Shown: positions 24,403 to 36,285 of the stretch, one piece after another | Numbering within the stretch: position 1 is the first letter of the stretch | Layout of the letters: every line of letters starts with the position of its first letter | Assembly (NCBI GenBank): GCA_029465975.1 | Contig: CM055741.1 | Coordinates: forward strand, 837,720-901,719 | Length of the DNA stretch: 64,000 nt | Source: Dallia pectoralis | Taxonomy: Eukaryota > Chordata > Actinopteri > Esociformes > Umbridae | Direction of reading: 5' to 3' | The notes under the pieces: model-generated | What the model was told of the DNA's origin: nothing | Databases searched by the model: none | Seen by the model: the letters and a program-made list of their open reading frames with translations, nothing else | Translations under genes and position numbers: made by a program

Positions 24403-26476
24403 GAGAGCATGACGATTATGAATCCTCTGGGGAGCCTCAACCAGATCAAGATGCTGATGAGGTAGCAAGGAGTCCCTCTAGATCAGAACACGACAAGAAA
24501 CCTCAGCAGAGAGACACGGGGAAGAAACCTCATCACTGTTCTGACTGTGGGAAGAATTTCATCTACTTATCAGACCTTAAAAAACACCAGCGAATCCATA
24601 CTGGAGAAAAACCATGTGGCTGCTCTGACTGTAAGAAAAGTTTTACCTATTCAACAGACCTAAAAATACACCAGAGAATCCATACCGGAGAGAAGATGTA
24701 TGTCTGTGATCAATGTGGGATGAGTTTTGCTAAATCACAATGGCTGAATTTACATCAGAGAACTCACACTGGACATAAGCCTTTTAGCTGTGATCAATGT
24801 AGAAAGAGATTCACTTCCTCAAAATACCTGACCATACACAAGAAGAGACACACTGGAGAGAAACCTTACAGCTGTAATCAATGTGGGAAATGTTATACCG
24901 GACAACGCGGTCTGAAAAGCCACCTGAGAACTCACACAGGAAAAAAGCCTTGTAGCTGTGATCTATGCGGAAAGAGATTCACCCAGTCAACACACCTGAC
25001 CATACACAAGAGGACTCACGCTAGAGAGAAAGCATACCACTGTGCTGACTGTGGCAAGCGCTTTGCTACTTCAACTAAACTGATAAACCACCAGAGAACA
25101 CACACAGGAGAGAAACCTTACAGCTGTGATCAGTGTGGGAAGAGATTCGCTCAGATGCGTCACCTGACAATCCACAAGCAAACACACAGTGGAGAGAGAC
25201 CTTTCCATTGTTCTGACTGTGGGAAGAGTTTTCTTAGGTCCACACAGTTACGGACACACCGGAGAACACACACTGGAGAGAAACCATATAGCTGTGATCA
25301 GTGTGGAAAGAGATTCACTCAGATGAGTCACTTGACTACACACCAGAGAACACACACAGGAGAGAAACCTTACAGCTGTGATCAGTGTGGAAAGAGATTC
25401 ACTCAGTTGGGTCAGCTGACAATCTACAAGCAAACACACAGTGGAGAGAGGCCTTACAGCTGTGATCAGTGTGAAAGGAGATTCACTCGGTTGGATGTCT
25501 TGACTACACACCAGAGAACACACACAGGAGAGAAACCTTACAGCTGTGATCAGTGTGGAAAGAGATTCGCTCAGATGCGTACCCTGAAAATCCACAAGAA
25601 AACACACACTGGAGAGAGGCCTTATTGCTGTGATCAGTGTGGAAGGAGATTCACTCAGTTGGGTCACTTGACTACACACCAGAGAACACACACAGGAGAG
25701 AAACCTTACAGCTGTGATCAGTGTGGAAGGAGATTTGCTTGGATGTGTACCCTGACAAACCACAAGCTAACACACACTGGAGAGAGGCCTTATAGCTGTG
25801 ATCAGTGTGGAAGGAGATTCACTCAGTTGGATCACTTGATTACACACCAGAGAACACACACAGGAGAGAAACCTTACAGCTGTGATCAGTGTGGAAGGAG
25901 ATTTGCTTGGATGCGTTCCCTGACGAACCACAAGCTAACACACACTGGAGAGAGGCCTTATTGCTGTGATCAGTGTGGAAGGAGATTCACTCGGTTGGAT
26001 GTCTTGACTTCACACCAGAGAACACACACAGGAGAGAAACCTTACAGCTGTGATCAGTGTGGAAGGGGATTCGCTCGTATGCATACCCTGACAATCCACA
26101 AGCTAACACACACTGGAGAGAGGCCTTATAGCTGTGATCAGTGTGGAAGGAGATTCACTCGGTTGAATGGCTTGACTACACACCAGAGAACACACACACA
26201 GGAGAGAAACCTTACAGCTGTGATCAGTGTGGAAGGAGATTCGCTCGGATGCGTACCCTGACAATCCACAAGCAAACACACAGTGGAGAGAGGCCTTACC
26301 ATTGTTCTGAACGTGGGAAGAGTTTTGTCAGACCATCGCATGTAAAATCACACCAGGGAACACACACAGGAGAGAAACCATATAGCTGTGATCAGTGTGA
26401 GAAAAGATACTCTGATTCAAGGTCTCTGATTAAACATCAGAAAATACACACTGGAGGACCAGAAATTACGAAATGA
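24403..26476 (+). pseudogene. zinc-finger exon of gene F: about 23 fingers, no first exon, frameshifted
   Basis: Sister of gene D exon 2: same acceptor (GGTCACAG), same linker, same first and last fingers. Twenty fingers are in frame (24403 to about 26190). A 2-bp AC expansion at 26190-26200 then shifts the frame; three more fingers are intact in the new frame to the stop at 26476. Finger 11 has Tyr for its first His (LTIYKQTH); the penultimate finger has Arg for its second Cys (CSERGKSF). From finger 12 on the array is built of two-finger, 168-bp units. AATAAA at 26500-26505. The acidic exon 1 is missing, replaced by a LINE. If transcribed from another promoter it could still give a 20-finger protein, so a pseudogene is likely but not certain. 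Confidence 0.8.
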
Positions 26477-27306
26477 TCTCGAACCCAAAACCTGAGTAGA
26501 ATAAAGCATTTATGGCATATAAGGCCTGTTGCAAAGACAAACATGTGCAATCTTTTACTGCAGTCGTGTCTAAAATGTATTTTCTATCACCTTTTAGCAA
26601 CATTACATTAATACAATAAGCAGCTACTGGGATTTACCTTCAACTTGTAATTTAACTAAATGTTTGCTGTTCTGTTGCTACCAGACTGCATACTACTCCA
26701 AAATAAATAAAATATTTACCTAATTTTTTTGCATCAGACTAGGCTAGTTTATCACACACATCTCCATAATTATTTGACCCTAGGGAAATATAAATAATAA
26801 AAGCTGTGGTAAAATCTCAATTGTTTATCAGCTGGATCTTGAACTCAAAATATCGTTCTAAACTTTGTTATTCTAAACTTCAATTAAGCGAAAATAATTA
26901 GATGATTTTACATGTGCCGCAGTTATTAGCAGCCATGGACTATCTACTGATACGAACATTTTATTGATGTATACTTTGGATTTCCTTTTACTGTTCATCT
27001 GACTTTTTAGGAACACTTCAGTTGTCATCCTGTTTAATTAGGGTATAGATATGAGGTGACACAGAACCGACACAATGAAAAGATATCTGTTTATTGAAAT
27101 TCACAAAGGACCTGCAGTATATAAATGTCATTGATACTTTGATTAGAATTTCCAATACAAGGCTACGGTTAAGGCTTGAAAGTGTTAATAAATTTATTTC
27201 AATTTGTCTCTGAGTCATGCTGTGTATATTAGAAGGTTTACAATGAATTATACTACCACACCTACTTTTAAGTTTAGTTATTCGCCAGGCTGTCGGTCTA
27301 CGCGAT

Positions 27307-27508
27307 GCCTGGTGGTTGTCTTCTGCTAGCGATGTTGTGTTAATGAATACTAGCCTGGTAGATGCCTTATGCTAGCGATGTTGTGTAAATGAATACTAGC
27401 CTGGTAGTTGTCTTCTGCTAGCGATGTTGTGTTAATGAATACTAGCCTGGTAGTTGTCTTCTGCTAGTGATGTTGTGTTAATGAATACTAGCCTGGTAGT
27501 ATTCATTA
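27307..27508. repeat. 46-bp repeat, about 4 copies
   Basis: Unit containing CCTGGTAGTTGTCTTCTGCT then AGCGATGTTGTGTTAATGAA. It sits between the 3' flank of gene F and the satellite array and is absent from the sister module. Confidence 0.85.
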
Positions 27509-27805
27509 GTGTTGTAATCCAGTAGTTTGGTTAGCATGTAGCCAGTGTTGTATGTAATCCAGTAGTTTAGTTAGCATGTAGCCAGTGTTGTATGTAATCC
27601 AGTAGTTTGGTTAGCATAGCCAGTGTTGTATGTAATCCAGTAGTTTGGTTAGCATGTAGCCAGTGTTGTATGTAATCCAGTAGTTTAGTTAGCATGTAGC
27701 CAGTGTTGTATGTAATCCAGTAGTTTGGTTAGCATGTAGCCAGTGTTGTATGTAATCCAGTAGTTTGGTTAGCATGTAGCCAGTGTTGTATGTAATCCAG
27801 TAGTT

Positions 27806-28444
27806 TGGTAGCAGCCCTTGGATCCAAATAGAGTCTCTACCGATGCAAGGTGTTCTTTATTTTATTTTTCGCCAAACCACCATGACGTTCACCATTTCAG
27901 TTCTTGTCACCTTAGCACCGTGAAAACTGTATTGAAACATACATATAACAAAAATTTCACACACTCGTTGTTTCCACGGTTACAAACGTCTTACGTAGGT
28001 GAACATTTAAAGTGACAGGCATTAATTACAGCAAAATAAACGTGTGCAAACAATATTATGAAAGAAAACATATCGTACCTCGCTGCGCTCACCAAGGAAT
28101 GCAAACAATGTGCGAGTCCTTACTTCAGTCATGAAACGGGCGTCTGAGTTCTTTATACATTAACCATATAGGCTCAAACCCAGCTGTATGTCGTTCACCT
28201 GACAACTACCATTAAGTCTTGTACAAACTACGGTGCCAACAAAGGGACAAAATTACAAACTCACTGGTGCACCGAATATCCGGCCAATCACGTACCAATT
28301 ACATTAAAGCACAAACAAAATATAAATCAAATAGATTCGAATATGTTACATATATATTTACACAAATATTTTACCCATAACCCAACCCATACTTCTGTGA
28401 CTTTAAATAAACAGCATACATTAACTCCAAAGCGGTCCTTTACA
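27806..28444 (-). mobile_element. solo-LTR-like element, copy 1
   Basis: On the minus strand it begins TGTAAAGGACCG and ends GGGCTGCTACCA, that is TG...CA, flanked by AGTT on both sides (27802-27805 and 28445-28448, plus strand), a 4-bp target duplication. Internally, on the minus strand, there are a TATA-like GTATAAAGAAC and a late AAATAAAATAAAG. These are the marks of a long terminal repeat with no internal region. A 65-codon ORF on the plus strand is fortuitous. Confidence 0.7.
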
Positions 28445-29248
28445 AGTTTGGTTAGCACATAGCCAGTGTTGTATGTAATCCAGTAGTTTAGTTATCATGT
28501 AACCAGTGTTGTATGTAATCCAGTAGTTTAGTTATCATGTAACCAGTGTTGTATGTAATCCAGTAGTTTAGTTATCATGTAACCAGTGTTGTATGTAATC
28601 CAGTAGTTTAGTTATCATGTAGCCAGTGTTGTATGTAATCCAGTAGTTTGGTTAGCATGTAGCCAGTGTTGTATGTAATCTAGTAGTTTAGTTAGCATGT
28701 AGCCAGTGTTGTATGTAATCCAGTAGTTTGGTTAGCATGTAGCCAGTGTTGTATGTAATCCAGTAGTTTGGTTAGCATGTAGCCAGTGTTGTATGTAATC
28801 TAGTAGTTTAGTTAGCATGTAGCCAGTGTTGTATGTAATCCAGTAGTTTGGTTAGCATGTAGCCAGTGTTGTATGTAATCTAGTAGTTTAGTTAGCATGT
28901 AGCCAGTGTTGTATGTAATCCAGTAGTTTGGTTAGCATGTAGCCAGTGTTGTATGTAATCCAGTAGTTTGGTTAGCATGTAGCCAGTGTTGTATGTAATC
29001 CAGTAGTTTGGTTAGCATGTAGCCAGTGTTGTATGTAATCTAGTAGTTTAGTTAGCATGTAGCCAGTGTTGTATGTAATCCAGTAGTTTGGTTAGCATGT
29101 AGCCAGTGTTGTATGTAATCCAGTAGTTTGGTTAGCATGTAGCCAGTGTTGTATGTAATCCAGTAGTTTAGTTAGCATGTAGCCAGTGTTGTATGTAATC
29201 CAGTAGTTTGGTTAGCATGTAGCCAGTGTTGTATGTAATCCAGTAGTT

Positions 29249-29887
29249 TGGTAGCAGCCCTTGGATCCAAATAGAGTCTCTACCGATGCAAGGTGTTCTT
29301 TATTTTATTTTTCGCCAAACCACCATGACGTTCACCATTTCAGTTCTTGTCACCTTAGCACCGTGAAAACTGTATTGAAACATACATATAACAAAAATTT
29401 CACACACTCGTTGTTTCCACGGTTACAAACGTCTTACGTAGGTGAACATTTAAAGTGACAGGCATTAATTACAGCAAAATAAACGTGTGCAAACAATATT
29501 ATGAAAGAAAACATATCGTACCTCGCTGCGCTCACCAAGGAATGCAAACAATGTGCGAGTCCTTACTTCAGTCATGAAACGGGCGTCTGAGTTCTTTATA
29601 CATTAACCATATAGGCTCAAACCCAGCTGTATGTCGTTCACCTGACAACTACCATTAAGTCTTGTACAAACTACGGTGCCAACAAAGGGACAAAATTACA
29701 AACTCACTGGTGCACCGAATATCCGGCCAATCACGTACCAATTACATTAAAGCACAAACAAAATATAAATCAAATAGATTCGAATATGTTACATATATAT
29801 TTACACAAATATTTTACCCATAACCCAACCCATACTTCTGTGACTTTAAATAAACAGCATACATTAACTCCAAAGCGGTCCTTTACA
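29249..29887 (-). mobile_element. solo-LTR-like element, copy 2
   Basis: Apparently identical to copy 1 in length (639 bp), ends and flanking AGTT. Identity including the flanks means it was copied with the satellite and did not insert independently. Confidence 0.7.
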
Positions 29888-30645
29888 AGTTTGGTTAGCA
29901 CATAGCCAGTGTTGTATGTAATCCAGTAGTTTAGTTATCATGTAACCAGTGTTGTATGTAATCCAGTAGTTTAGTTATCATGTAACCAGTGTTGTATGTA
30001 ATCCAGTTTAGTTATCATGTAACCAGTGTTGTATGTAATCCAGTAGTTTAGTTATCATGTAGCCAGTGTTGTATGTAATCCAGTAGTTTGGTTAGCATGT
30101 AGCCAGTGTTGTATGTAATCCAGTAGTTTAGTTATCATGTAGCCAGTGTTGTATGTAATCCAGTAGTTTAGTTATCCAGTGTTGTATGTAATCCAGTAGT
30201 TTGGTTAGCATGTAGCCAGTGTTGTATGTAATCCAGTAGTTTAGTTAGTAGTTTGGTTATGTAGCCAGTGTTGTATGTAATCTAGTAGTTTAGTTAGCAT
30301 GTAGCCAGTGTTGTATGTAATCCAGTAGTTTGGTTAGCATGTAGCCAGTGTTGTATGTAATCCAGTAGTTTGGTTAGCATGTAGCCAGTGTTGTATGTAA
30401 TCCAGTAGTTTGGTTAGCATGTAGCCAGTGTTGTATGTAATCTAGTAGTTTAGTTAGCATGTAGCCAGTGTTGTATGTAATCCAGTAGTTTGGTTAGCAT
30501 GTAGCCAGTGTTGTATGTAATCCAGTAGTTTGGTTAGCATGTAGCCAGTGTTGTATGTAATCCAGTAGTTTAGTTAGCATGTAGCCAGTGTTGTATGTAA
30601 TCCAGTAGTTTGTATGTAGCCAGTGTTGTATGTAATCCAGTAGTT

Positions 30646-31284
30646 TGGTAGCAGCCCTTGGATCCAAATAGAGTCTCTACCGATGCAAGGTGTTCTTTAT
30701 TTTATTTTTCGCCAAACCACCATGACGTTCACCATTTCAGTTCTTGTCACCTTAGCACCGTGAAAACTGTATTGAAACATACATATAACAAAAATTTCAC
30801 ACACTCGTTGTTTCCACGGTTACAAACGTCTTACGTAGGTGAACATTTAAAGTGACAGGCATTAATTACAGCAAAATAAACGTGTGCAAACAATATTATG
30901 AAAGAAAACATATCGTACCTCGCTGCGCTCACCAAGGAATGCAAACAATGTGCGAGTCCTTACTTCAGTCATGAAACGGGCGTCTGAGTTCTTTATACAT
31001 TAACCATATAGGCTCAAACCCAGCTGTATGTCGTTCACCTGACAACTACCATTAAGTCTTGTACAAACTACGGTGCCAACAAAGGGACAAAATTACAAAC
31101 TCACTGGTGCACCGAATATCCGGCCAATCACGTACCAATTACATTAAAGCACAAACAAAATATAAATCAAATAGATTCGAATATGTTACATATATATTTA
31201 CACAAATATTTTACCCATAACCCAACCCATACTTCTGTGACTTTAAATAAACAGCATACATTAACTCCAAAGCGGTCCTTTACA
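30646..31284 (-). mobile_element. solo-LTR-like element, copy 3
   Basis: Same 639-bp element and same junctions as copies 1 and 2. The preceding satellite block (29888-30645) contains several truncated 40-bp units. Confidence 0.7.
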
Positions 31285-32248
31285 AGTTTGGTTAGCACAT
31301 AGCCAGTGTTGTATGTAATCCAGTAGTTTAGTTATCATGTAACCAGTGTTGTATGTAATCCAGTAGTTTAGTTATCATGTAACCAGTGTTGTATGTAATC
31401 CAGTAGTTTAGTTATCATGTAACCAGTGTTGTATGTAATCCAGTAGTTTAGTTATCATGTAACCAGTGTTGTATGTAATCCAGTAGTTTGGTTAGCACAT
31501 AGCCAGTGTTGTATGTAATCCAGTAGTTTAGTTAGCATGTAGCCAGTGTTGTATGTAATCCATTAGTTTCGTTAGCACGTAGCCTGTGTTGTATGTAATC
31601 CAGTAGTTTGGTTAGCATGTAGCCAGTGTTGTATGTAATCCAGTAGTTTGGTTAGCATGTAGCCAGTGTTGTATGTAATCTAGTAGTTTAGTTAGCATGT
31701 AGCCAGTGTTGTATGTAATCCAGTAGTTTGGTTAGCATGTAGCCAGTGTTGTATGTAATCTAGTAGTTTAGTTAGCATGTAGCCAGTGTTGTATGTAATC
31801 CAGTAGTTTGGTTAGCATGTAGCCAGTGTTGTATGTAATCTAGTAGTTTAGTTAGCATGTAGCCAGTGTTGTATGTAATCCAGTAGTTTGGTTAGCATGT
31901 AGCCAGTGTTGTATGTAATCCAGTAGTTTGGTTAGCATGTAGCCAGTGTTGTATGTAATCCAGTAGTTTAGTTAGCATGTAGCCAGTGTTGTATGTAATC
32001 CAGTAGTTTGGTTAGCATGTAGCCAGTGTTGTATGTAATCTAGTAGTTTAGTTAGCATGTAGCCAGTGTTGTATGTAATCCAGTAGTTTGGTTAGCATGT
32101 AGCCAGTGTTGTATGTAATCCAGTAGTTTGGTTAGCATGTAGCCAGTGTTGTATGTAATCCAGTAGTTTAGTTAGCATGTAGCCAGTGTTGTATGTAATC
32201 CAGTAGTTTGGTTAGCATGTAGCCAGTGTTGTATGTAATCCAGTAGTT

Positions 32249-32887
32249 TGGTAGCAGCCCTTGGATCCAAATAGAGTCTCTACCGATGCAAGGTGTTCTT
32301 TATTTTATTTTTCGCCAAACCACCATGACGTTCACCATTTCAGTTCTTGTCACCTTAGCACCGTGAAAACTGTATTGAAACATACATATAACAAAAATTT
32401 CACACACTCGTTGTTTCCACGGTTACAAACGTCTTACGTAGGTGAACATTTAAAGTGACAGGCATTAATTACAGCAAAATAAACGTGTGCAAACAATATT
32501 ATGAAAGAAAACATATCGTACCTCGCTGCGCTCACCAAGGAATGCAAACAATGTGCGAGTCCTTACTTCAGTCATGAAACGGGCGTCTGAGTTCTTTATA
32601 CATTAACCATATAGGCTCAAACCCAGCTGTATGTCGTTCACCTGACAACTACCATTAAGTCTTGTACAAACTACGGTGCCAACAAAGGGACAAAATTACA
32701 AACTCACTGGTGCACCGAATATCCGGCCAATCACGTACCAATTACATTAAAGCACAAACAAAATATAAATCAAATAGATTCGAATATGTTACATATATAT
32801 TTACACAAATATTTTACCCATAACCCAACCCATACTTCTGTGACTTTAAATAAACAGCATACATTAACTCCAAAGCGGTCCTTTACA
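32249..32887 (-). mobile_element. solo-LTR-like element, copy 4
   Basis: Same 639-bp element and junctions. It is followed by the last satellite block, whose final units (after about 33400) are the most diverged. Confidence 0.7.
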
Positions 32888-34038
32888 AGTTTGGTTAGCA
32901 CATAGCCAGTGTTGTATGTAATCCAGTAGTTTAGTTATCATGTAACCAGTGTTGTATGTAATCCAGTAGTTTAGTTATCATGTAACCAGTGTTGTATGTA
33001 ATCCAGTAGTTTAGTTATCATGTAACCAGTGTTGTATGTAATCCAGTAGTTTAGTTATCATGTAACCAGTGTTGTATGTAATCCAGTAGTTTAGTTATCA
33101 TGTAACCAGTGTTGTATGTAATCCAGTAGTTTAGTTATCATGTAACCAGTGTTGTATGTAATCCAGTAGTTTGGTTATCATGTAGCCAGTGTTGTATGTA
33201 ATCCAGTAGTTTGGTTAGCACGTAGCCAGTGTTGTATGTAATCCAGTAGTTTAGTTATCATGTAACCAGTGTTGTATGTAATCCAGTAGTTTGGTTAGCA
33301 CATAGCCAGTGTTGTATGTAATCCAGTAGTTTGGTTAGCACATAGCCAGTGTTGTATGTAATCCAGTAGTTTGGTTAGCACGTAGCCAGTGTTGTATGTA
33401 ATCCAGTAGTTTAGTTAGCATGTAGTCAGTGTTGTATGTAACCCAGTAGTTTGGTTAGCATGTAGCCAGTGTTGTATGTAATCCAGTAGTTTGGTTAGCA
33501 CGTAGCCAGTGTTGTATGTAATCCAGTAGTTTAGTTATCATGTAACCAGTGTTGTATGTAATCCAGTAGTTTGGTTAGCACATAGCCAGTGTTGTATGTA
33601 ATCCAGTAGTTTAGTTAGCATGTAGCCAGTGTTGTATGTAATCCATTAGTTTCGTTAGCACGTAGCCTGTGTTGTATGTAATCCATTAGCCAATGAATGT
33701 TTGATTAACCCAGATCAAACCACTTGAAAAATAGTCTGTTCTGCTCTTAAACAAAGTTTTAATTTCATGTAATGAAAACCTACCTAATTATAATTATAAA
33801 GTAGCTCTCTACACCACATTATCGCAGAATGTAACAACTGAAACATTACAGATTTTAGTTCAGTCAACTACCATCAATCTAAGCAAAATGTATCTGAATT
33901 GCAAATTACTACTGTTCACAGTTACAATAAAATATATCTAATCCGTGACTTTACTTGTTCCTACGCAAGCCAATACAGACGTACACATGTATTATTCTTT
34001 ATTCCAACAACCTTCCAGGTACAATTGCTCCATGCTAG

Positions 34039-36034
34039 TCAGTGGTTTGGGATGACTCCCCACGGTGGGACACTACTCAGGTCTTGTGTTGCAGATCCTG
34101 CCACCCTCTGGAGATCCACAGAGTGTATTTTCTGATGGTTAATCAGAACCCTAGAATCAGAGTAACGTTTTCCACACTGCCTACAGTTATAGGGTTTCTC
34201 TCCAGTATGTGTTCTCTGGTGAACTCTTAAATGTGCTGACCTGACAAAACTCTTCCCACAGTCAGAACACAAAAAAGGCCTCTCTCCACTGTGTGTTTGC
34301 TTGTGGGTTGTCAGGTAACCCATCTGAGTAAATCTCTTTCCACACTGATCACAGCTGTAAGGTTTCTCTCCAGTATGTGTTCTCTGGTGTTTAATCAGTT
34401 TAGTTGAGGTAACAAAACGTTTGCCACAGTCAGAACAATTGTACGCTTTCTCTCCTGTGTGTGTTCTCTTATGTATTGTCAGGTGAATTGACTGAGTGAA
34501 TCTCTTTCCACAAATATCACATCTACAAGGCTTCTCTCCTGTGTGTGTTCTCTGATGTTCTGTCAGCTGAGTTGAGGTAGCAAAGCGCTTATCACAGTCA
34601 GAACAATGGTATGGTTTTTCTCCTGTGTGTATTCTTCTGTGTGTAGTCAGATGTGTTGACTGAGTAAAGCTCTTCCCACAAACATCACAGCTACAAGGTT
34701 TCTCTCCTGTGTGAATTCTCAGGTGTAGATTCAGCTGGCCTAATGTAACAAACCTCTTCCCACATTGATCACAGCCATAAGGTTTCTCTCCTGTGTGAAT
34801 TCTCAAGTGAGATTTCAATGATTGTGATCTAGAAAAACTAATTTCGCACTGTGGGCAACTATACGGTTTCTCTCCTGTGTGAATTGTCATGTGGGATTTC
34901 AATGACTGTGATCTAGAAAAACTCATTTTACAATGAGAGCAGCCATACGGTTTCTCTCCTGTATGGCTTCTGCGGTGGATTTTAAGTTCTGTTTTGGAGG
35001 TGAAATTCTTTCCACAGTCAGAGCAGTGGTGAGGTTTCTTCTTTCCTGTGCATTTCTCCTGGTGTTTTGTATAGTGTTCTGATTTCCTAGGATCTTGATG
35101 TTGTTGAGATTCTTCAGAGGGTCCAGCATAGTTAGGTCCCTCCCCTGTGTGAACAACAAGTCAGGCAGAAGTTCATGATCAGTGTTGCGTTGCAATTTCT
35201 AGACACTTTGGAAAAACAACAAGACCTTCAGAATGTTTTAATTCAGAGATGAGGGAAGAAAGTGTTTCCTAACAGTAATATATATAATGTGAAAAAAGTC
35301 TGTAAGAGACATTAGACTTTTAATATAAGAATATGAATTTTGCGTTGACAATGAAGCCAAATCATACTGCCAAAGCCCGACTGTAGTGACTTAAAAAAGG
35401 TCCCCATCGAAGTTGACTGAGCTTGATTAACAAAATGTGCAAAGCTAGCAAAGACTTACACAAATGTATCCCCTGTATCACAGCTAAGAATGTTACTAGA
35501 AAGTGAAAGGAGTCAACAAGAGCTTTGATTTAGTCATTTCAGCATAGAAGGAAAATGATTGCAAAAATATTGCAATAGAAACTTATATGGGGTGAAATAT
35601 TGCAATAGACAGATATATGGGGTGTAATATTGCAATAGACAGATATATGGGATGTAATATTGCAATAGACAGATATATGGGGTGTAATATTGCAATAGAC
35701 AGATATATGGGGTGTAATATTGCAATAGACAGATATATGGGGTGTAATATTGCAATTTCTAAGCGTTTCCGTGAAACAGCCCACATTACTTACTGGGGTT
35801 TATCAGATCTCGCTCCTCATCATCGTCTTCCTCTTTCAATGTGACAGTGATCTCTCCTTCATTCAATTCATTAGCGTCTTCCTCCTCGTTTTCAGCAGCA
35901 TGTCCATTCTCTTCTTTTGTTACTGTCATTTCTTTCTCTTCTTCTTTAACTATAATGTTCAACCACATACCGTGTTTCTCCGTGAGACAATCCTCCTCTT
36001 CTTTAACGGGTGGATATATGGTTATAGAGCTCAT
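34039..36034 (-). CDS. C2H2 zinc-finger protein, gene H (2 exons, 11 fingers)
   Basis: Exons complement(35794-36034) and complement(34039-35144), 448 residues. I start at the ATG of MSSITIYPP (36034), aligned with the other genes; an in-frame ATG two codons upstream is possible. Exon 1 has EDCLTEKHGMWLNIIVKEEE, in which Leu replaces the usual Trp of CWTEK, and GEITVTLKEEDDDEE as in gene A. The donor is A|GTAAGTAATG; the acceptor TTCACACAG gives A|GG. Eleven complete fingers follow, ending with DSRVLINHQKIH and the tail SVDLQRVAG. A poly(A) signal lies at 33998-34003. Fingers resemble gene A and fragment H'. It converges on gene F. The promoter carries a LINE insertion. Confidence 0.86.
35562..35757. 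repeat. 30-bp intronic minisatellite of gene H, about 6 copies
   Basis: Unit GCAATAGACAGATATATGGG then GTGTAATATT, between the two exons of gene H and ending about 37 bp from the exon 1 donor. Confidence 0.93.
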
Positions 36035-36285
36035 GATCATGACTGTTAGCAGCTTATTACTATTAGTGACTAATCTATATGATTAATAATAACATAACTC
36101 ATACAGATAACTAACTAATAACCAAATGTAAAAACACAACACTGAATCTGATCCCCACCGAGATGGCAAACGTGTGTTAAAGACAGTGGAAAATGTACAC
36201 ACAACCTCATAAAGAGCGACATGTTTTCGAGTAGGTTAACTAACATCCGCCGGATATGGCTGCCTAGGCTAGCAGTGTGCTGTCC

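Larger units (their letters stand above)
27509..33683. repeat. higher-order array: 40-bp satellite blocks alternating with a 639-bp element
   Basis: Five satellite blocks (27509-27805, 28445-29248, 29888-30645, 31285-32248, 32888-33683) alternate with four copies of one 639-bp element. The super-period is 1443, 1397 and 1603 bp. The first repeats after each 639-bp copy have the same order of variants (TTAGCACATAGCC, then several TTATCATGTAACC units), showing that blocks were amplified together with the element. Confidence 0.93.

Noticed and set aside
25248..25763. 171-codon minus-strand frame
   Set aside because: Antisense shadow of the repetitive finger array of gene F.
27818..32458. Four identical 65-codon frames
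   Set aside because: They are the same chance frame in the four copies of the solo-LTR-like element, on the strand opposite to its apparent promoter.
18314..33683. CRISPR-like array
   Set aside because: Units are contiguous with no unique spacers, and the genome is eukaryotic.
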